A stretch of DNA of 64,000 bases from positions 62,001-126,000 of the forward strand of contig NZ_BAXA01000010.1 in NCBI RefSeq assembly GCF_000698125.1. The letters are read 5' to 3'. The DNA is from Geomicrobium sp. JCM 19038 (GTDB lineage: Bacteria > Bacillota > Bacilli > Bacillales > Marinococcaceae). Position numbers and translations under genes: made by a program. Below, piece by piece: positions 26,349 through 35,377 of the stretch. Position 1 is the first letter of the stretch; each line of letters begins with the position of its first letter. The notes under the pieces were generated by a model. That model saw only the letters and a list, made by a program, of their open reading frames with translations, was not told where the DNA came from and ran no database searches.

Positions 26349-26378
26349 CATTCTGGGAAATGAAGTTAGTGCTTCATT
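26349..26378 (+). terminator. Terminator (second hairpin of pair)
   Basis: GAAATGAAG/CTTCATTTC stem with T8. The near-identical hairpin at 25993 lacks the T run, as if separated from it by the insertion. Confidence 0.7.
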
Positions 26379-26574
26379 TCTTTTTTTTGCTTGTCAATTG
26401 TAGGGAGCAGATCGGATGGATCAATCAATACGCTAGTTAACAAGTGTCCAATAAATAGGGGTTCAGTACATATTAGTTCTGTGGAGCCTCAACTCGCTTC
26501 TTTCGTTGCAATCAGATGTCTATAATGGTAGTAAACGATGACTGCAACTATGCCGGTGTATGAATTTGTGTAAA

Positions 26575-26589
26575 AGAAGTCCGACTTCT
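26575..26589. promoter_or_regulatory. Palindrome before small membrane protein gene
   Basis: AGAAGTC-C-GACTTCT, perfect 7-base arms, immediately upstream of the ribosome binding site of the gene at 26606. Confidence 0.5.
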
Positions 26590-26605
26590 AGAAGGAGGGA
26601 TTTCT

Positions 26606-26983
26606 ATCAATATTATTGTAAGTATAGCGAGTGCTTTTTGTAGCAGTGTGATCGTGTTTGTTTTATTTATAGTATTTTACACTATAAATTCTCCAATGGT
26701 TGAGTTCTATTACGTAATAATGGCAATGCTACCTATTTTCTTAGTTTTAGTGATTCCATTACATGTGGTTTGTATCATGGTTTACACAATATTAAGTAGC
26801 AAAATAAACGTCTTTTATGGAACAGTCATTTTCTCAGGGATAAGCATGTTAATGGGTTCAGTAATCTCGTTGTTACTGTTAGGGACACTATTTTCTGAAG
26901 GGATGTTAATTAACATTGTGTATCTGTTATCAGGGTTGTTGTTCTTTTTAATTAATCGGTGGTTAAGTGCTAAGTACGTGTGA
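26606..26983 (+). CDS. Small multi-spanning membrane protein, ATC start likely
   Basis: About 125 residues with four hydrophobic segments (SIASAFCSSVIVFVLFIVFY, YYVIMAMLPIFLVLVIPL, GTVIFSGISMLMGSVISL, LINIVYLLSGLLFFLI). A strong GAAGGAGGG site at 26591-26599 points to ATC 26606 as initiator; the frame is open from there, whereas the first usual start, GTG 26648, has no ribosome binding site. I do not recognise the family; function unknown. Confidence 0.6.
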   Translation: MNIIVSIASAFCSSVIVFVLFIVFYTINSPMVEFYYVIMAMLPIFLVLVIPLHVVCIMVYTILSSKINVFYGTVIFSGISMLMGSVISLLLLGTLFSEGMLINIVYLLSGLLFFLINRWLSAKYV

Positions 26984-27060
26984 ATTGAATTTTTATACAG
27001 CTGTAATTGTTTAGGTGAAAACATTTTGCTCTAAATTCCTAAAAAAGTTTTGAATAACTA

Positions 27061-27087
27061 TTAACAACCGTTACAACCGTCCGATAT
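27061..27087 (+). promoter_or_regulatory. SigD-type promoter of flagellin gene
   Basis: TCCGATAT (27080-27087) resembles the SigD -10 GCCGATAT; TTAA lies 15 bases upstream at the -35 position (consensus TAAA). Confidence 0.65.
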
Positions 27088-27100
27088 AAACTATGTAAGG

Positions 27101-27116
27101 ATGACAAGGATGTCAT
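27101..27116 (+). promoter_or_regulatory. CsrA-binding hairpin in flagellin leader
   Basis: ATGACA-AGGA-TGTCAT: a stem with AGGA in the loop, containing ACAAGGATGT, a match to the CsrA consensus ACARGGAUGU. A second AAGGACGT overlaps the ribosome binding site (about 27155). This is the two-site layout known for B. subtilis hag. Confidence 0.75.
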
Positions 27117-27169
27117 TCAAATAGGTAGAATGGATGCTACCTAAACAACATTATAAGGACGTGACAAGT

Positions 27170-28003
27170 ATGATTATCAACAACAACATGAGCGCAATGA
27201 ACGCTCACCGCCAAATGGGCATGAACCAAAACGCAATGCAAACATCAATGGAGAAATTATCTTCAGGTCAACGTATTAACCGCGCAGGAGACGACGCAGC
27301 AGGGCTTTCAATTTCTGAAAAGATGCGTGCGCAAATCAACGGTCTCGATCAAGCAAGCCGTAACGCTCAAGATGGTATTTCTTTGATTCAAACTGCTGAA
27401 GGCGCATTAGATGAGACGCATAGCATTCTTCAAAGAATGCGTGAGTTAGCTGTACAAGCAGCAAACGATACAAACGATAATGATGTTGACCGCGCAGCTA
27501 TTCAATCAGAGATCGATGCATTAACTGAAGAAATTGATAGAATTGCTAACAATACAGAATTTAATGGTAAAACTTTATTAGCTGGTGATTTTGATGCTGA
27601 AGGTAGTGGTTTAACTTTCCATATTGGAGCTAATAATGGACAAAATATTGAATTAAATATTGGTGACATGACTACAGGTACAGATGGGTTAGACTTGGGA
27701 GACTTGGTATTGACAACTCAAGAAGGTGCTGATGCTGCCATTACAACTATTCAAAGTGCAATTGATGCAGTATCGACTCAAAGATCTGACCTAGGTGCTG
27801 TACAAAATCGTCTTGAGCATACAATTAATAATTTGGACAACGCTTCTGAAAACCTTCAAGCTGCAGAATCACGTATCCGTGATGTAGACATGGCTAAAGA
27901 AATGATGGAGTTCACGAAGAACAACATTCTTTCTCAAGCTTCTCAATCAATGCTTGCGCAAGCGAATCAACAGCCACAATCAGTGCTTCAACTTCTTCAA
28001 TAA
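27170..28003 (+). CDS. hag: Flagellin
   Basis: 277 residues. The N-terminal D0/D1 ([17 protein letters not shown]... [28 protein letters not shown]) and C-terminal D1/D0 ([20 protein letters not shown]... [18 protein letters not shown]) are classical. The central variable region is short (about residues 140-190), so it is a small filament protein exported by the flagellar apparatus. Start ATG 27170 follows AAGGACGT. It stands alone, with a SigD promoter, CsrA-type leader and terminator. Confidence 0.97.
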   Translation: MIINNNMSAMNAHRQMGMNQNAMQTSMEKLSSGQRINRAGDDAAGLSISEKMRAQINGLDQASRNAQDGISLIQTAEGALDETHSILQRMRELAVQAANDTNDNDVDRAAIQSEIDALTEEIDRIANNTEFNGKTLLAGDFDAEGSGLTFHIGANNGQNIELNIGDMTTGTDGLDLGDLVLTTQEGADAAITTIQSAIDAVSTQRSDLGAVQNRLEHTINNLDNASENLQAAESRIRDVDMAKEMMEFTKNNILSQASQSMLAQANQQPQSVLQLLQ

Positions 28004-28012
28004 ATTTCATTT

Positions 28013-28037
28013 AAAAACCTCACCTAGGTGGGGTTTT
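28013..28037 (+). terminator. Terminator of flagellin gene
   Basis: AAAAACC-T-CACC / GGTG-G-GGTTTTT hairpin ten bases after the stop. Confidence 0.8.
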
Positions 28038-28080
28038 TAAATTTTTATTATAAGGGTTTATTAAATTTTATAAGATTTAG

Positions 28081-28120
28081 CTCCCAGTGGTGCACTTGTG
28101 TGCGGAACATGTTCCGCACA
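28081..28120 (-). repeat. Dispersed repeat copy 3, with perfect palindrome
   Basis: GTGCGGAACATGTTCCGCAC is a perfect 20-base palindrome (28100-28119), with one further pair on each side. The minus strand reads CATGTTCCGCAC, A, CAAGTGCAC, the same core as the repeats at 11467 and 12536. Confidence 0.75.
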
Positions 28121-28241
28121 ATATACAAATGATATAGCACTTATTGTTGTTTATACTGACCATGCTTCTTGCTAAAACAATCAACAAAATCCACCACCTA
28201 CCGTATACATAATAAAGGATATGTCTAGGGGGGGCGGTTGG

Positions 28242-28898
28242 ATGAGTAAGCTACGAGCTTATTTTGAGGAAAACGATCAGCGCTTAATTCATAAATGGGA
28301 TCATTATTTCGATATTTATGAGCGGCATTTTGAGCGTTTTGTTAATACAGATGTGAATGTAATGGAGATTGGTGTCTTTCACGGTGGTTCGCTGCAAATG
28401 TGGAAGGACTATTTCGGCAAAGATGCGAACATTTATGGTTTGGATATAAATCCAACGTGTAAGTCATTTGAAGAAGACCGAGTGAAGGTGATGATTGGCG
28501 ATCAAGGTGATCGTGAGTTTTGGAAGTCGATCAAACCAACGTTACCGACGTTTGACATTATCATCGATGATGGCGGGCACTCGATGGACCAACAGATCAT
28601 CACGTTTGAAGAGATGTTCCCGTTGCTTTCTGAAAATGGTGTTTTTCTAATTGAAGATTTGCATACGAGTTATATGAGTTATTATGCTGGTGGTTATGAG
28701 AAGGCGAACACGTTTATTGAGTATTCGAAGAAACGGATCGATGAACTCAATGCGTGGCACTCGGAAGATGAGCGGTTACAATTGAATGACTTTACGAAGT
28801 CCGCGTACTCAATGAGCTATTACGATAGTGTCTTAGTCATTGAGAAGCGACCGATGCAGCCTCCATCTCACAAAACATCTGGCAAACCTTCGTGGTAA
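28242..28898 (+). CDS. Class I SAM-dependent methyltransferase-like protein
   Basis: 218 residues from ATG 28242. VMEIGVFHGGSLQMWKDYFG is a SAM-binding motif I, IYGLDINPTC motif II, and FDIIIDDGGHSMDQQIITFEEMFPLLSENGVFLIEDLH resembles the metal-dependent MycE/cephalosporin hydroxylase-type methyltransferases of sugars. It lies right after the flagellin gene, so it could methylate a flagellin or surface glycan, but this is inference; no glycosyltransferase is in view. Confidence 0.7.
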   Translation: MSKLRAYFEENDQRLIHKWDHYFDIYERHFERFVNTDVNVMEIGVFHGGSLQMWKDYFGKDANIYGLDINPTCKSFEEDRVKVMIGDQGDREFWKSIKPTLPTFDIIIDDGGHSMDQQIITFEEMFPLLSENGVFLIEDLHTSYMSYYAGGYEKANTFIEYSKKRIDELNAWHSEDERLQLNDFTKSAYSMSYYDSVLVIEKRPMQPPSHKTSGKPSW

Positions 28899-29045
28899 TC
28901 CGTCATTAATAGATATAGCGTAAATGGTGTATGAATTGTTTGTTAATTGATTGTAAAACTGATTGTCGAAGTCCTTTGCAAGGGATATAGTGGAGAAGTC
29001 CAAACTTCTATTCTTGCAGCTTACCCACTGCAAGTAAAGAGAAAG

Positions 29046-29075
29046 AACGCTACAGTATTTTGTGGCGTTTTTTTT
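29046..29075 (+). terminator. Terminator
   Basis: AACGCTACA/TGTGGCGTT stem followed by T8, about 150 bases after the methyltransferase gene. Confidence 0.75.
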
Positions 29076-29387
29076 GTTGAAGTAAATAGTATCATACTCG
29101 CGTGAGTGGTGAAGCGCTTGCAACCGTTCAACTTTGACAAGAAAAGGTGTCTGATTCTAGTACGAGACTGCCAAAAAGTTAAAATGCTGTATTATTTTCA
29201 ATTGGGTCCTCTTGTTGAATCGACAAATCAGTCTCATTGGCACATGCTAGCGTTGTAATAAATCTAAAGAAGAAGTCGATCAAGAAATCTAATTGTGGAA
29301 ATATTCTTCAATTACGTGCTGTGAAGCTAATTCAATTTTGAGCGCCGAGAAATTAAAAGTGAGTTAAAAGAAGTCAATTTGGAACAT

Positions 29388-29403
29388 TTGTAAGCGTTTA
29401 CCT
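29388..29403 (+). promoter_or_regulatory. cre-like CcpA site before symporter operon
   Basis: TTGTAAGCGTTTACCT matches the cre consensus WTGNNARCGNWWWCAW at all but one position. It lies 50 bases before the first gene, where CcpA would repress. Confidence 0.6.
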
Positions 29404-29453
29404 TTGGCAGCAATTTTGCATAAGTATTGAACAAAGAACAAGGAGGGAAGAGT

Positions 29454-29891
29454 ATGTTATCACTTCGTTATAAGCGATTTGAAGCGTATGCGGGTTTACC
29501 ACAGCACGTCGTGAAAGAAAACATTATAACTGCATATGAGAACGAACAGATCCCGTACCGGGAGAGAAAAGCACCACCACATATGATGTATGACATTGAA
29601 CACGAACAAATTATCCTCGCATCAGACGGAGTAGAGTGCAGTTTAATTTACGTGTCAAATGATCCGTTTACTCGACTTTTTCAGTCAATTCTTGGAACGT
29701 CAACACGAACAGGTGGGATTACACTCGTTTCTGCAAAGTATCAGAACCGTTGTGAGTTACAAACAGTAATGAGTTACATCCATGAAGACGTTTGGCGAAT
29801 TCGTCAACACCATCGTTTTCAATTTGCGTTATTGCTTGAATTGCTTAATAAACAGAAATGGAAGCGCTTACAAAGAGGTGGCTCATCATGA
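29454..29891 (+). CDS. Unknown soluble protein, first gene of symporter operon
   Basis: 145 residues from ATG 29454 with AAGGAGGG upstream. Basic, soluble: LSLRYKRFEAYAGLPQHVVKENII... EDVWRIRQHHRFQFALLLELLNKQKW. No recognised motif, no signal peptide. Its stop overlaps the start of the next, small membrane gene, which in turn overlaps the symporter gene. A regulatory or accessory role for the transporter is inferred from coupling only. Confidence 0.6.
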   Translation: MLSLRYKRFEAYAGLPQHVVKENIITAYENEQIPYRERKAPPHMMYDIEHEQIILASDGVECSLIYVSNDPFTRLFQSILGTSTRTGGITLVSAKYQNRCELQTVMSYIHEDVWRIRQHHRFQFALLLELLNKQKWKRLQRGGSS

Positions 29892-30118
29892 ATTGGTTTA
29901 CGATGCAAAGGCGAGATAAGGCATTTTTAATCGTCTTGTTTGGGTTTATTACGCTTTTTATGTTGCCATGGACACACAGTATATACATTCTCAACATATC
30001 ACTGCTCGCATGGGCAGCGTATTTTGGCTGTGTGTTTATGCCACTTATTGCGCTCGTCATTACTTTCGAGAAAAGTCGTAACGTCGCTGTTAGCTCGAAA
30101 GAAGAGGTGGACCAATGA
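29888..30118 (+). CDS. Small membrane partner of sodium:solute symporter (DUF3311-like)
   Basis: 76 residues from ATG 29888 (AGAGGTGG upstream; an earlier in-frame ATG at 29858 lies inside the upstream gene). Two hydrophobic segments (FLIVLFGFITLFMLPW and ILNISLLAWAAYFGCVFMPLIALVI) and a charged tail. Small two-helix proteins of the DUF3311 type commonly precede SSS symporter genes, and this one overlaps the symporter start by 4 bases. Confidence 0.65.
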   Translation: MNWFTMQRRDKAFLIVLFGFITLFMLPWTHSIYILNISLLAWAAYFGCVFMPLIALVITFEKSRNVAVSSKEEVDQ

Positions 30119-31576
30119 AACTTACTGAAATTACAATTATGATCTTGTACTTTGTCCTCTTAATTGTAATTGGACAATGGTCAAAAAAGAAAATTGATCA
30201 ATCTGTACACAGTACTGAAGAGTATTACGTCGCTGGTCGAAATATTGGGACTGGCGTCAATTCACTAGCGATGATGGCAGCTCTAGGTAGTGGGGGTTCG
30301 TTTATGGCATCGGCAGGAACAACGTACAAACTTGGCATTCCATTTGGTGCGTGGATGGTATTCGGGGCAATTGCTGGTTTTGCGTTTGCAAGCGTACTTG
30401 TCGCCAAGCCGATGCGGAATTCAAAAAAATTTACCGTAACTGAATTCCTCGTCGAACGTTACGAAAGTCGCTTTTTTAAGTTAATCGTCCCTCTCGTTAT
30501 TATAATTGGCTCTTCAATGTATTTAATTTCGCAAATGGCTGCTGGAGGTTTAATTGGTTCATACGTTACTGGCCTTTCTTATGAATGGGGCGTGGTGATT
30601 ATCGCAGTTATATTCGTATTGTACGTGGCAATGGGGGGATGCTCGCGGTCACGTGGACGAACATATTACAAGGGTTTATGATCATCGTGTTGGCAGGTCT
30701 TATGACCGTCGGTGCCTAGTTCATTTGCCAGTATCATGGCCAGAAGCGATGGTTAATTTAACAACGGTTAATGAAACGATTGGGATTGTTGACGGTGCTA
30801 TGCCTTTTATCGCTTACATCGGCGTATTTGTGACTTGGCTGACTGCCATTTGTGTGCTTCCTCATCTTCTAATGCGTGTTTTTACTGCAACGAGTGCAGG
30901 CTCAGCGAAAATATCGATGAATTTAGGAATGTTTTATTATGGTGTATTAATGGTCGTCTCGACAATGGCTGTACTCGTTTACATCCCCTACATGGATTCG
31001 AGTTTGTTAAGTAACAATCATTCAGACATGTGGTTATTACTTGCAGCAGAGCAATTTTTCGGACCTTTATTGCTTGGATTTATTGCGGCGGGAATTATGG
31101 CAGCGGTTATGTCTTCAGTAGATGCGTTGTTACTAGCAGTCAGCAGTGCGTTTGCGTATGATTTGTATAAAGGATGGTATAGACCTAACGCCACGCACAA
31201 ACAAATTCTGAAAATATCGATGATTGCAACGTGGGTCATTGGGTTGGGGGTAATGCTCATTTCCCTTCGTCCGCCTGATTTTCTAGTTATTTTGTATACG
31301 GCAGCTGTCGGTTTTATGAGTGCTGCACTGTTCCCATCACTCGTATTTGGCATTTGGTGGAAAAAAGCGACACTCACAGGTGCAAAAGCATCGATCTTTG
31401 TTGGCGGTATTACGTACTTACTTGCATTTCTACTATTTGATTTGCCGTATAACACTGAAATCCTCATTGCTTTACCTCTCGCAACAATAACCTTATTCTC
31501 GGTATCATTTGTGACGAAACCATCAAGAAAAGTGGTTCTCGATCGGATGAAGTCGTACCACGATTATTCGCATTAA
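30115..31576 (+). CDS. Sodium:solute symporter (SSS family; two frameshifts)
   Basis: About 488 residues. The start KLTEITIMILYFVLLIVIGQW, then EEYYVAGRNIGTGVNSLAMMAALGSGGSFMASAG, and GFIAAGIMAAVMSSVDALLLAVSSAFAYDLY are SSS hallmarks. Two breaks: G6 at 30632-30637 (seven Gs give MGGMLAVTWTNILQGFM) and CC at 30715-30716 (three Cs give TVGALVHLPVSWPEA). Such carriers import carboxylates, amino acids or sugars with sodium; the substrate is not evident. The cre-like site suggests a carbon source. Confidence 0.85.
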
Positions 31577-31593
31577 TAAGTAGGTTATATTGA

Positions 31594-31636
31594 AACCCGA
31601 AGACTAAATGGATCATCGTTTAGTCTTCGGGTTTTT
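31594..31636 (+). terminator. Terminator of symporter operon
   Basis: AACCCGAAGACTAAA/TTTAGTCTTCGGGTT perfect 15-base stem with T6. Confidence 0.9.
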
Positions 31637-31671
31637 TAGTTACTATAAATATATTATGTAAACTAATAATA

Positions 31672-31696
31672 AAAATCTGTGATGGCCACAGATTTT
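31672..31696 (-). terminator. Terminator of lexA
   Basis: AAAATCTGTG/CACAGATTTT stem with a T tract on the minus strand, overlapping the lexA stop codon. Confidence 0.75.
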
Positions 31697-32351
31697 AATG
31701 AATGGTACGAAGTACGCCAGTGACTTTGCCGAGGATTTGGCAGTCGGTTAATAAAATCGGCTCCATGGAATCGTTCTCTGGTTGAAGACGAATGTGATTT
31801 CCTTCGTTAAAGAAGCGTTTCACAGTCGCTTCTTGATCTTCGGTCATGGCAACGACGATGTCGCCGTTCTCTGCAGTACGTTGTTGGCGAACGATGACGC
31901 GGTCACCGTCAAGAATACCAGCGTTAATCATACTCTCCCCAACAATCGTGAGCATGAACACTTGGTCATGACCGACGTAAGATTCAGGCAATGGAATGTA
32001 TTCTTCAATATTCTCAACAGCGGTAATCGGTTGTCCGGCCGTTACTTTCCCGATCATCGGCACGTAAGAAGTTGGTGCAGGCATTTCTCTTTGAGTATAA
32101 GCTGTCGAATGCGCTGCGTGTTGTTCGTTGTCTGCATCAAGGTGCAACACTTCAATCGCTCTCGGTTTCGTTGGGTCGCGTCTTATGAAGCCTTTCTTTT
32201 CTAAGCGAGCGAGATGTCCGTGAACCGTCGAGCTTGAGGCAAGTCCAACGGCTTCCCCGATTTCTCGAACAGATGGGGGATACCCTTTCGCTTTAACATT
32301 AGATTTGATATACGTAAGAATCTTCTCCTGGCGTGGAGACAATTTTGTCAC
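31695..32351 (-). CDS. lexA: LexA repressor
   Basis: 218 residues. The winged HTH ([56 protein letters not shown]) precedes the self-cleavage site A105-G106 (VTAGQ) and the catalytic dyad S140 (VGESM) and K178 (ATVKRF). Represses SOS genes and cleaves itself when bound to RecA filaments. Divergent from the yneA-slot gene, with LexA boxes between, as in B. subtilis. ATG start. Confidence 0.97.
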   Translation of the reverse strand: MTKLSPRQEKILTYIKSNVKAKGYPPSVREIGEAVGLASSSTVHGHLARLEKKGFIRRDPTKPRAIEVLHLDADNEQHAAHSTAYTQREMPAPTSYVPMIGKVTAGQPITAVENIEEYIPLPESYVGHDQVFMLTIVGESMINAGILDGDRVIVRQQRTAENGDIVVAMTEDQEATVKRFFNEGNHIRLQPENDSMEPILLTDCQILGKVTGVLRTIH

Positions 32352-32403
32352 CGTCGTTCACCTCACAATTTCTAAATTTTTACTATATCGAATATAGCAT
32401 ACA

Positions 32404-32490
32404 AAACATGTGTTTGCAAACATCCGTTCTACTTTTTACTTGACACGAACGTTCGTTCCTAGTTATAGTGGATATACGAACAAACGTTTC
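32404..32490. promoter_or_regulatory. lexA divergent control region with three LexA boxes
   Basis: CGAACAAACGTTTC (32477-32490) matches the B. subtilis LexA consensus CGAACRNRYGTTYC exactly; CGAACGTTCGTTCC (32447-32460) has one mismatch; the minus-strand CAAACACATGTTTT (32404-32417), nearest lexA, has two. Both directions are therefore LexA-controlled. Confidence 0.85.
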
Positions 32491-32505
32491 GGGGAGATGA
32501 GAATT

Positions 32506-32619
32506 GTGAAGAGAATGCATAGCTTTTTACGAAGAACATCGATTGAAGAGTGGGTTATTTTAGGTTTATTCTTTGTTGCTGTAGTTGCCATGTTAACCGT
32601 TGCAAACGTAGGTTTTTAA
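32506..32619 (+). CDS. 37-residue SOS-induced membrane peptide in yneA position
   Basis: GTG 32506 with GGGGAG nine bases upstream (an ATG at 32497 abuts that site). Product: basic N-terminus (KRMHSFLRRTSIEEW) then one membrane helix (VILGLFFVAVVAMLTVANVGF). It takes the place of yneA, the LysM-containing SOS division inhibitor, but has no LysM domain, and no frame after it restores one. Behind a perfect LexA box. Possibly a minimal division inhibitor; inference from position. Confidence 0.6.
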   Translation: MKRMHSFLRRTSIEEWVILGLFFVAVVAMLTVANVGF

Positions 32620-32833
32620 TATGGAGATAAATGATTATTCTGCGTTTCGTCTGAATAGTTATAATTATAGGTTTATAATTGGGTTTATTAGGGAATATGA
32701 TGTATAGATATGTGTGAGAAGTACGTACAATGAATATAGGACTATGTTAACCAATGATACGGTTGCCTTGAGTAAGCGCATACAATCGTGTACGCTTAAA
32801 GTGTACGATCTCTTAATAAGGGAGGGATTCACG

Positions 32834-33064
32834 TTGAAGTCGCAGGAGAGAATTGATCGAATGAACGAACTTTCAAAGCGCTCGAGAACAATTGGCCTGA
32901 GCATGCGAGAAATCGAAGAGCAGCAAGCGTTACGAGCGGAGTATTTCGACAATTTACGGAATACGTTTCGCAATCAGTTACAATCGGTCACACTCGTTAA
33001 TGAAGACGGACAAGATGTAACTCCCAAAGAAGTCGATTGCATAAGTCCGAAGCGTTCTTATTAA
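32834..33064 (+). CDS. ynzC: YnzC/DUF896 family protein
   Basis: 76 residues from TTG 32834 with GGGAGGG upstream. QERIDRMNELSKRSRTIGLSMREIEEQQALRAEYFDNLRNTFRNQLQSVTLVNEDGQDVTPKEV is the DUF896 pattern of two helices followed by D-x-T-P. YnzC belongs to the yneA SOS operon in B. subtilis; its molecular role is not known. A terminator follows at 33081-33106. Confidence 0.9.
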   Translation: MKSQERIDRMNELSKRSRTIGLSMREIEEQQALRAEYFDNLRNTFRNQLQSVTLVNEDGQDVTPKEVDCISPKRSY

Positions 33065-33080
33065 TGATTGGTACCGCTTG

Positions 33081-33106
33081 CCTGGACGTTTTTTTCCAGG
33101 TTTTTT
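33081..33106 (+). terminator. Terminator after ynzC
   Basis: CCTGG/CCAGG stem with a T-rich loop and T6 tail. Confidence 0.6.
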
Positions 33107-33218
33107 ATTCACCTTTAAACCGAACATACATTCTCTTTCGTTAAGGTTGTTTTGCCTCGTGAAACCGTTTATCATAAAGGTGTAGACTATTTAGGTTGAA
33201 CTGAGAGGATGAATCACC

Positions 33219-35201
33219 TTGAACAGAGTGGAAGAGAAAGCGATCAATACGATCCGTACGCTATCAATTGATAGTATTAATCGTGCGAATTCTGGACACC
33301 CAGGATTACCGATGGGAGCGGCGCCAATGGCGTTTGCTTTATGGACAAGACACCTTAATCACAATCCGAAACAACCGGATTGGTGGAACCGTGACCGTTT
33401 CGTGTTATCAGCTGGACATGGTTCGATGCTTCTATATAGTTTGTTGCATTTAAGTGGTTATGAGCTTTCTATTGAAGAATTGAAGAATTTCCGTCAGTGG
33501 GGAAGTAAAACGCCAGGACACCCAGAGTTTGGTCATACGCCTGGTGTTGACGCAACGACTGGCCCACTCGGCCAAGGTCTTGCAATGAGTGTCGGTATGG
33601 CAATGGCAGAGACGCATTTAGCAAGCACGTACAACAATGCTGATCATACGCTTTTTGATCACTATACGTATGCGCTTTGTGGCGACGGTGACATTATGGA
33701 AGGTGTTGCTTCTGAATCAGCGTCACTTGCGGGTCACCTGGGATTAGGCAAGTTAATCGTGATGTACGATTCGAACGACATTTCATTAGACGGTGATTTG
33801 AACCGTTCATTCTCGGAAGACGTATTAAAGCGTTATGACGCATACGGTTGGCACACGATTCTCGTCGAAGACGGCAACGATGTGGATGCGATTGATGCTG
33901 CCATTCAAGCGGCGAAAGAAGATCCCCGCCCGAGTATGATTGAGATTAAGACAGTAATTGGTTTTGGTTCACCGAACCGTGCAGGGACGAACGAGGCACA
34001 CGGTAAGCCAATGGGCGCGGACGAATCAACGCTCATTAAAGAAAGTTACAAGTGGGATCATGAAGAATTCCACGTACCAGATGAAGTACGTAGTTTCTTT
34101 AGTGAGAAGGAAGAAGAAGGAGCCGCTACGCATAAAGCGTGGCAAGACGTGTTCGCTTCTTATGAAAGCGCTCATCCTGAACGTGCGGCGGAACTTACGC
34201 GTGCCTTTGATCGCGAGTGGAACGTAGCGGATCTTCAAAAGCTACCGAAATATACCGTTGGTGAAGATAAGCTTGCAACACGTAAGGCATCAGGTGACGT
34301 GATCCAAGCACTCTCTGAAGAAGTGAACGGGTTCTTCGGCGGTTCGGCTGACCTTGCGTCATCGAACAACACACTCATGAACGCTCATGAGGACTTTACG
34401 AAAGAAAACCGTTCGGGTCGTAACGTTTGGTTCGGTGTTCGTGAATTTGCGACAGCTGCTGCGGTGAACGGAATTATGCTTCACGGTGGTTTGCATGCAT
34501 ACGGAGCGACATTCCTCGTCTTCTCTGACTACATGAGACCAGCGATTCGTTTGTCAGCGCTTATGAACGTACCAGCAACGTACGTGTTTACGCATGATAG
34601 CATTGCAGTTGGTGAAGATGGTCCAACGCATGAACCCGTTGAACAAACAGGTTCACTTCGCATGATTCCGAACTTGGCGGTAATTCGTCCTGCGGATGCG
34701 AATGAAACGACAGCTGCGTGGAAGTTGGCGCTTGAAGCGAAAGATCATCCAACAGCACTCATCCTTACGCGTCAAGGATTGCCAACAATGATCGATGCGG
34801 ACGCAGCTTACGAGCAAGTGAAAAAAGGCGCGTACGTCTTAAGTGATAGTGGTTCACCGGACGTAACCCTACTTGCGACAGGTTCTGAAGTGTCACTTGC
34901 ACTTGATGCGAAAAAAGCACTTCACGAAAAGGGCATTGAAGCGCGTGTTGTAAGCATGCCAAGCCAAGAGTGGTTTGAAAAGCAATCAGCAACTTACAAA
35001 GAAGAAGTATTACCATCAGACGTGCCGGTCGTTTCGATTGAAGCGGGTACCACGTTTGGTTGGGAACGCTACACAGGTCGCACAGGCGCATCAATCGGTA
35101 TTGATACGTTTGGCGCATCTGCACCAGGAGACCTCGTCATGGAGAAATTCGGTTTTAACGTCGACAATGTCGTGAACACCGTGACAAGCGTCCTCAAATA
35201 A
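33219..35201 (+). CDS. tkt: Transketolase
   Basis: 660 residues from TTG 33219. Landmarks: [56 protein letters not shown], thiamine diphosphate motif [12 protein letters not shown], and [17 protein letters not shown]. Transfers two-carbon units in the pentose phosphate pathway. Position after ynzC and before sirA is that of B. subtilis tkt. GAGAGGATG upstream. Confidence 0.97.
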   Translation: MNRVEEKAINTIRTLSIDSINRANSGHPGLPMGAAPMAFALWTRHLNHNPKQPDWWNRDRFVLSAGHGSMLLYSLLHLSGYELSIEELKNFRQWGSKTPGHPEFGHTPGVDATTGPLGQGLAMSVGMAMAETHLASTYNNADHTLFDHYTYALCGDGDIMEGVASESASLAGHLGLGKLIVMYDSNDISLDGDLNRSFSEDVLKRYDAYGWHTILVEDGNDVDAIDAAIQAAKEDPRPSMIEIKTVIGFGSPNRAGTNEAHGKPMGADESTLIKESYKWDHEEFHVPDEVRSFFSEKEEEGAATHKAWQDVFASYESAHPERAAELTRAFDREWNVADLQKLPKYTVGEDKLATRKASGDVIQALSEEVNGFFGGSADLASSNNTLMNAHEDFTKENRSGRNVWFGVREFATAAAVNGIMLHGGLHAYGATFLVFSDYMRPAIRLSALMNVPATYVFTHDSIAVGEDGPTHEPVEQTGSLRMIPNLAVIRPADANETTAAWKLALEAKDHPTALILTRQGLPTMIDADAAYEQVKKGAYVLSDSGSPDVTLLATGSEVSLALDAKKALHEKGIEARVVSMPSQEWFEKQSATYKEEVLPSDVPVVSIEAGTTFGWERYTGRTGASIGIDTFGASAPGDLVMEKFGFNVDNVVNTVTSVLK

Positions 35202-35209
35202 TGCCGTGA

Positions 35210-35245
35210 AGAGCAGGGACTATGTACAGTCTCTGCTCTTTGTTT
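35210..35245 (+). terminator. Terminator of tkt
   Basis: AGAGCAG-G-GAC / GTC-T-CTGCTCT stem, then a T-rich tract. Confidence 0.8.
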
Positions 35246-35377
35246 TCAAAATGACACGTTAGTTTTACAAATAATTGAATGAAATGACGACATTAGAAGG
35301 AAAGCCTTGCATAGAACGACATGTTTTTTACGCGTTGTCTGCTATCATTTAGGAAACAAGAAGGAGGCGGTCTCACG

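Larger units (their letters stand above)
25982..26605. other. Intergenic repeat island
   Basis: No gene called. Two similar hairpins, GGAAATGAAGC...GCTTCATTTC (25993-26017) and GGAAATGAAGTTAGTGCTTC plus T8 (26349-26378), bracket about 330 bases rich in inverted repeats: GGCTGTTGA at 26021 pairs with TCAACAGCC near 26156, and CCATTGCT-tat-AGCAATGG lies at about 26162-26180. The stretch at 26080-26250 is GC-richer. It looks like an inserted dispersed element. Confidence 0.55.
28899..29453. other. Intergenic region upstream of symporter operon
   Basis: Contains a hairpin terminator at 29046-29075 and a cre-like site at 29388-29403; otherwise no gene seen. The minus-strand frames are short with no start signals. 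Confidence 0.5.

Noticed and set aside
32620-32833. Short frame MEINDYSAFRLNSYNYRF... after the SOS peptide, as a possible yneB or LysM remnant
   Set aside because: 28 codons, no ribosome binding site, no LysM or resolvase similarity.
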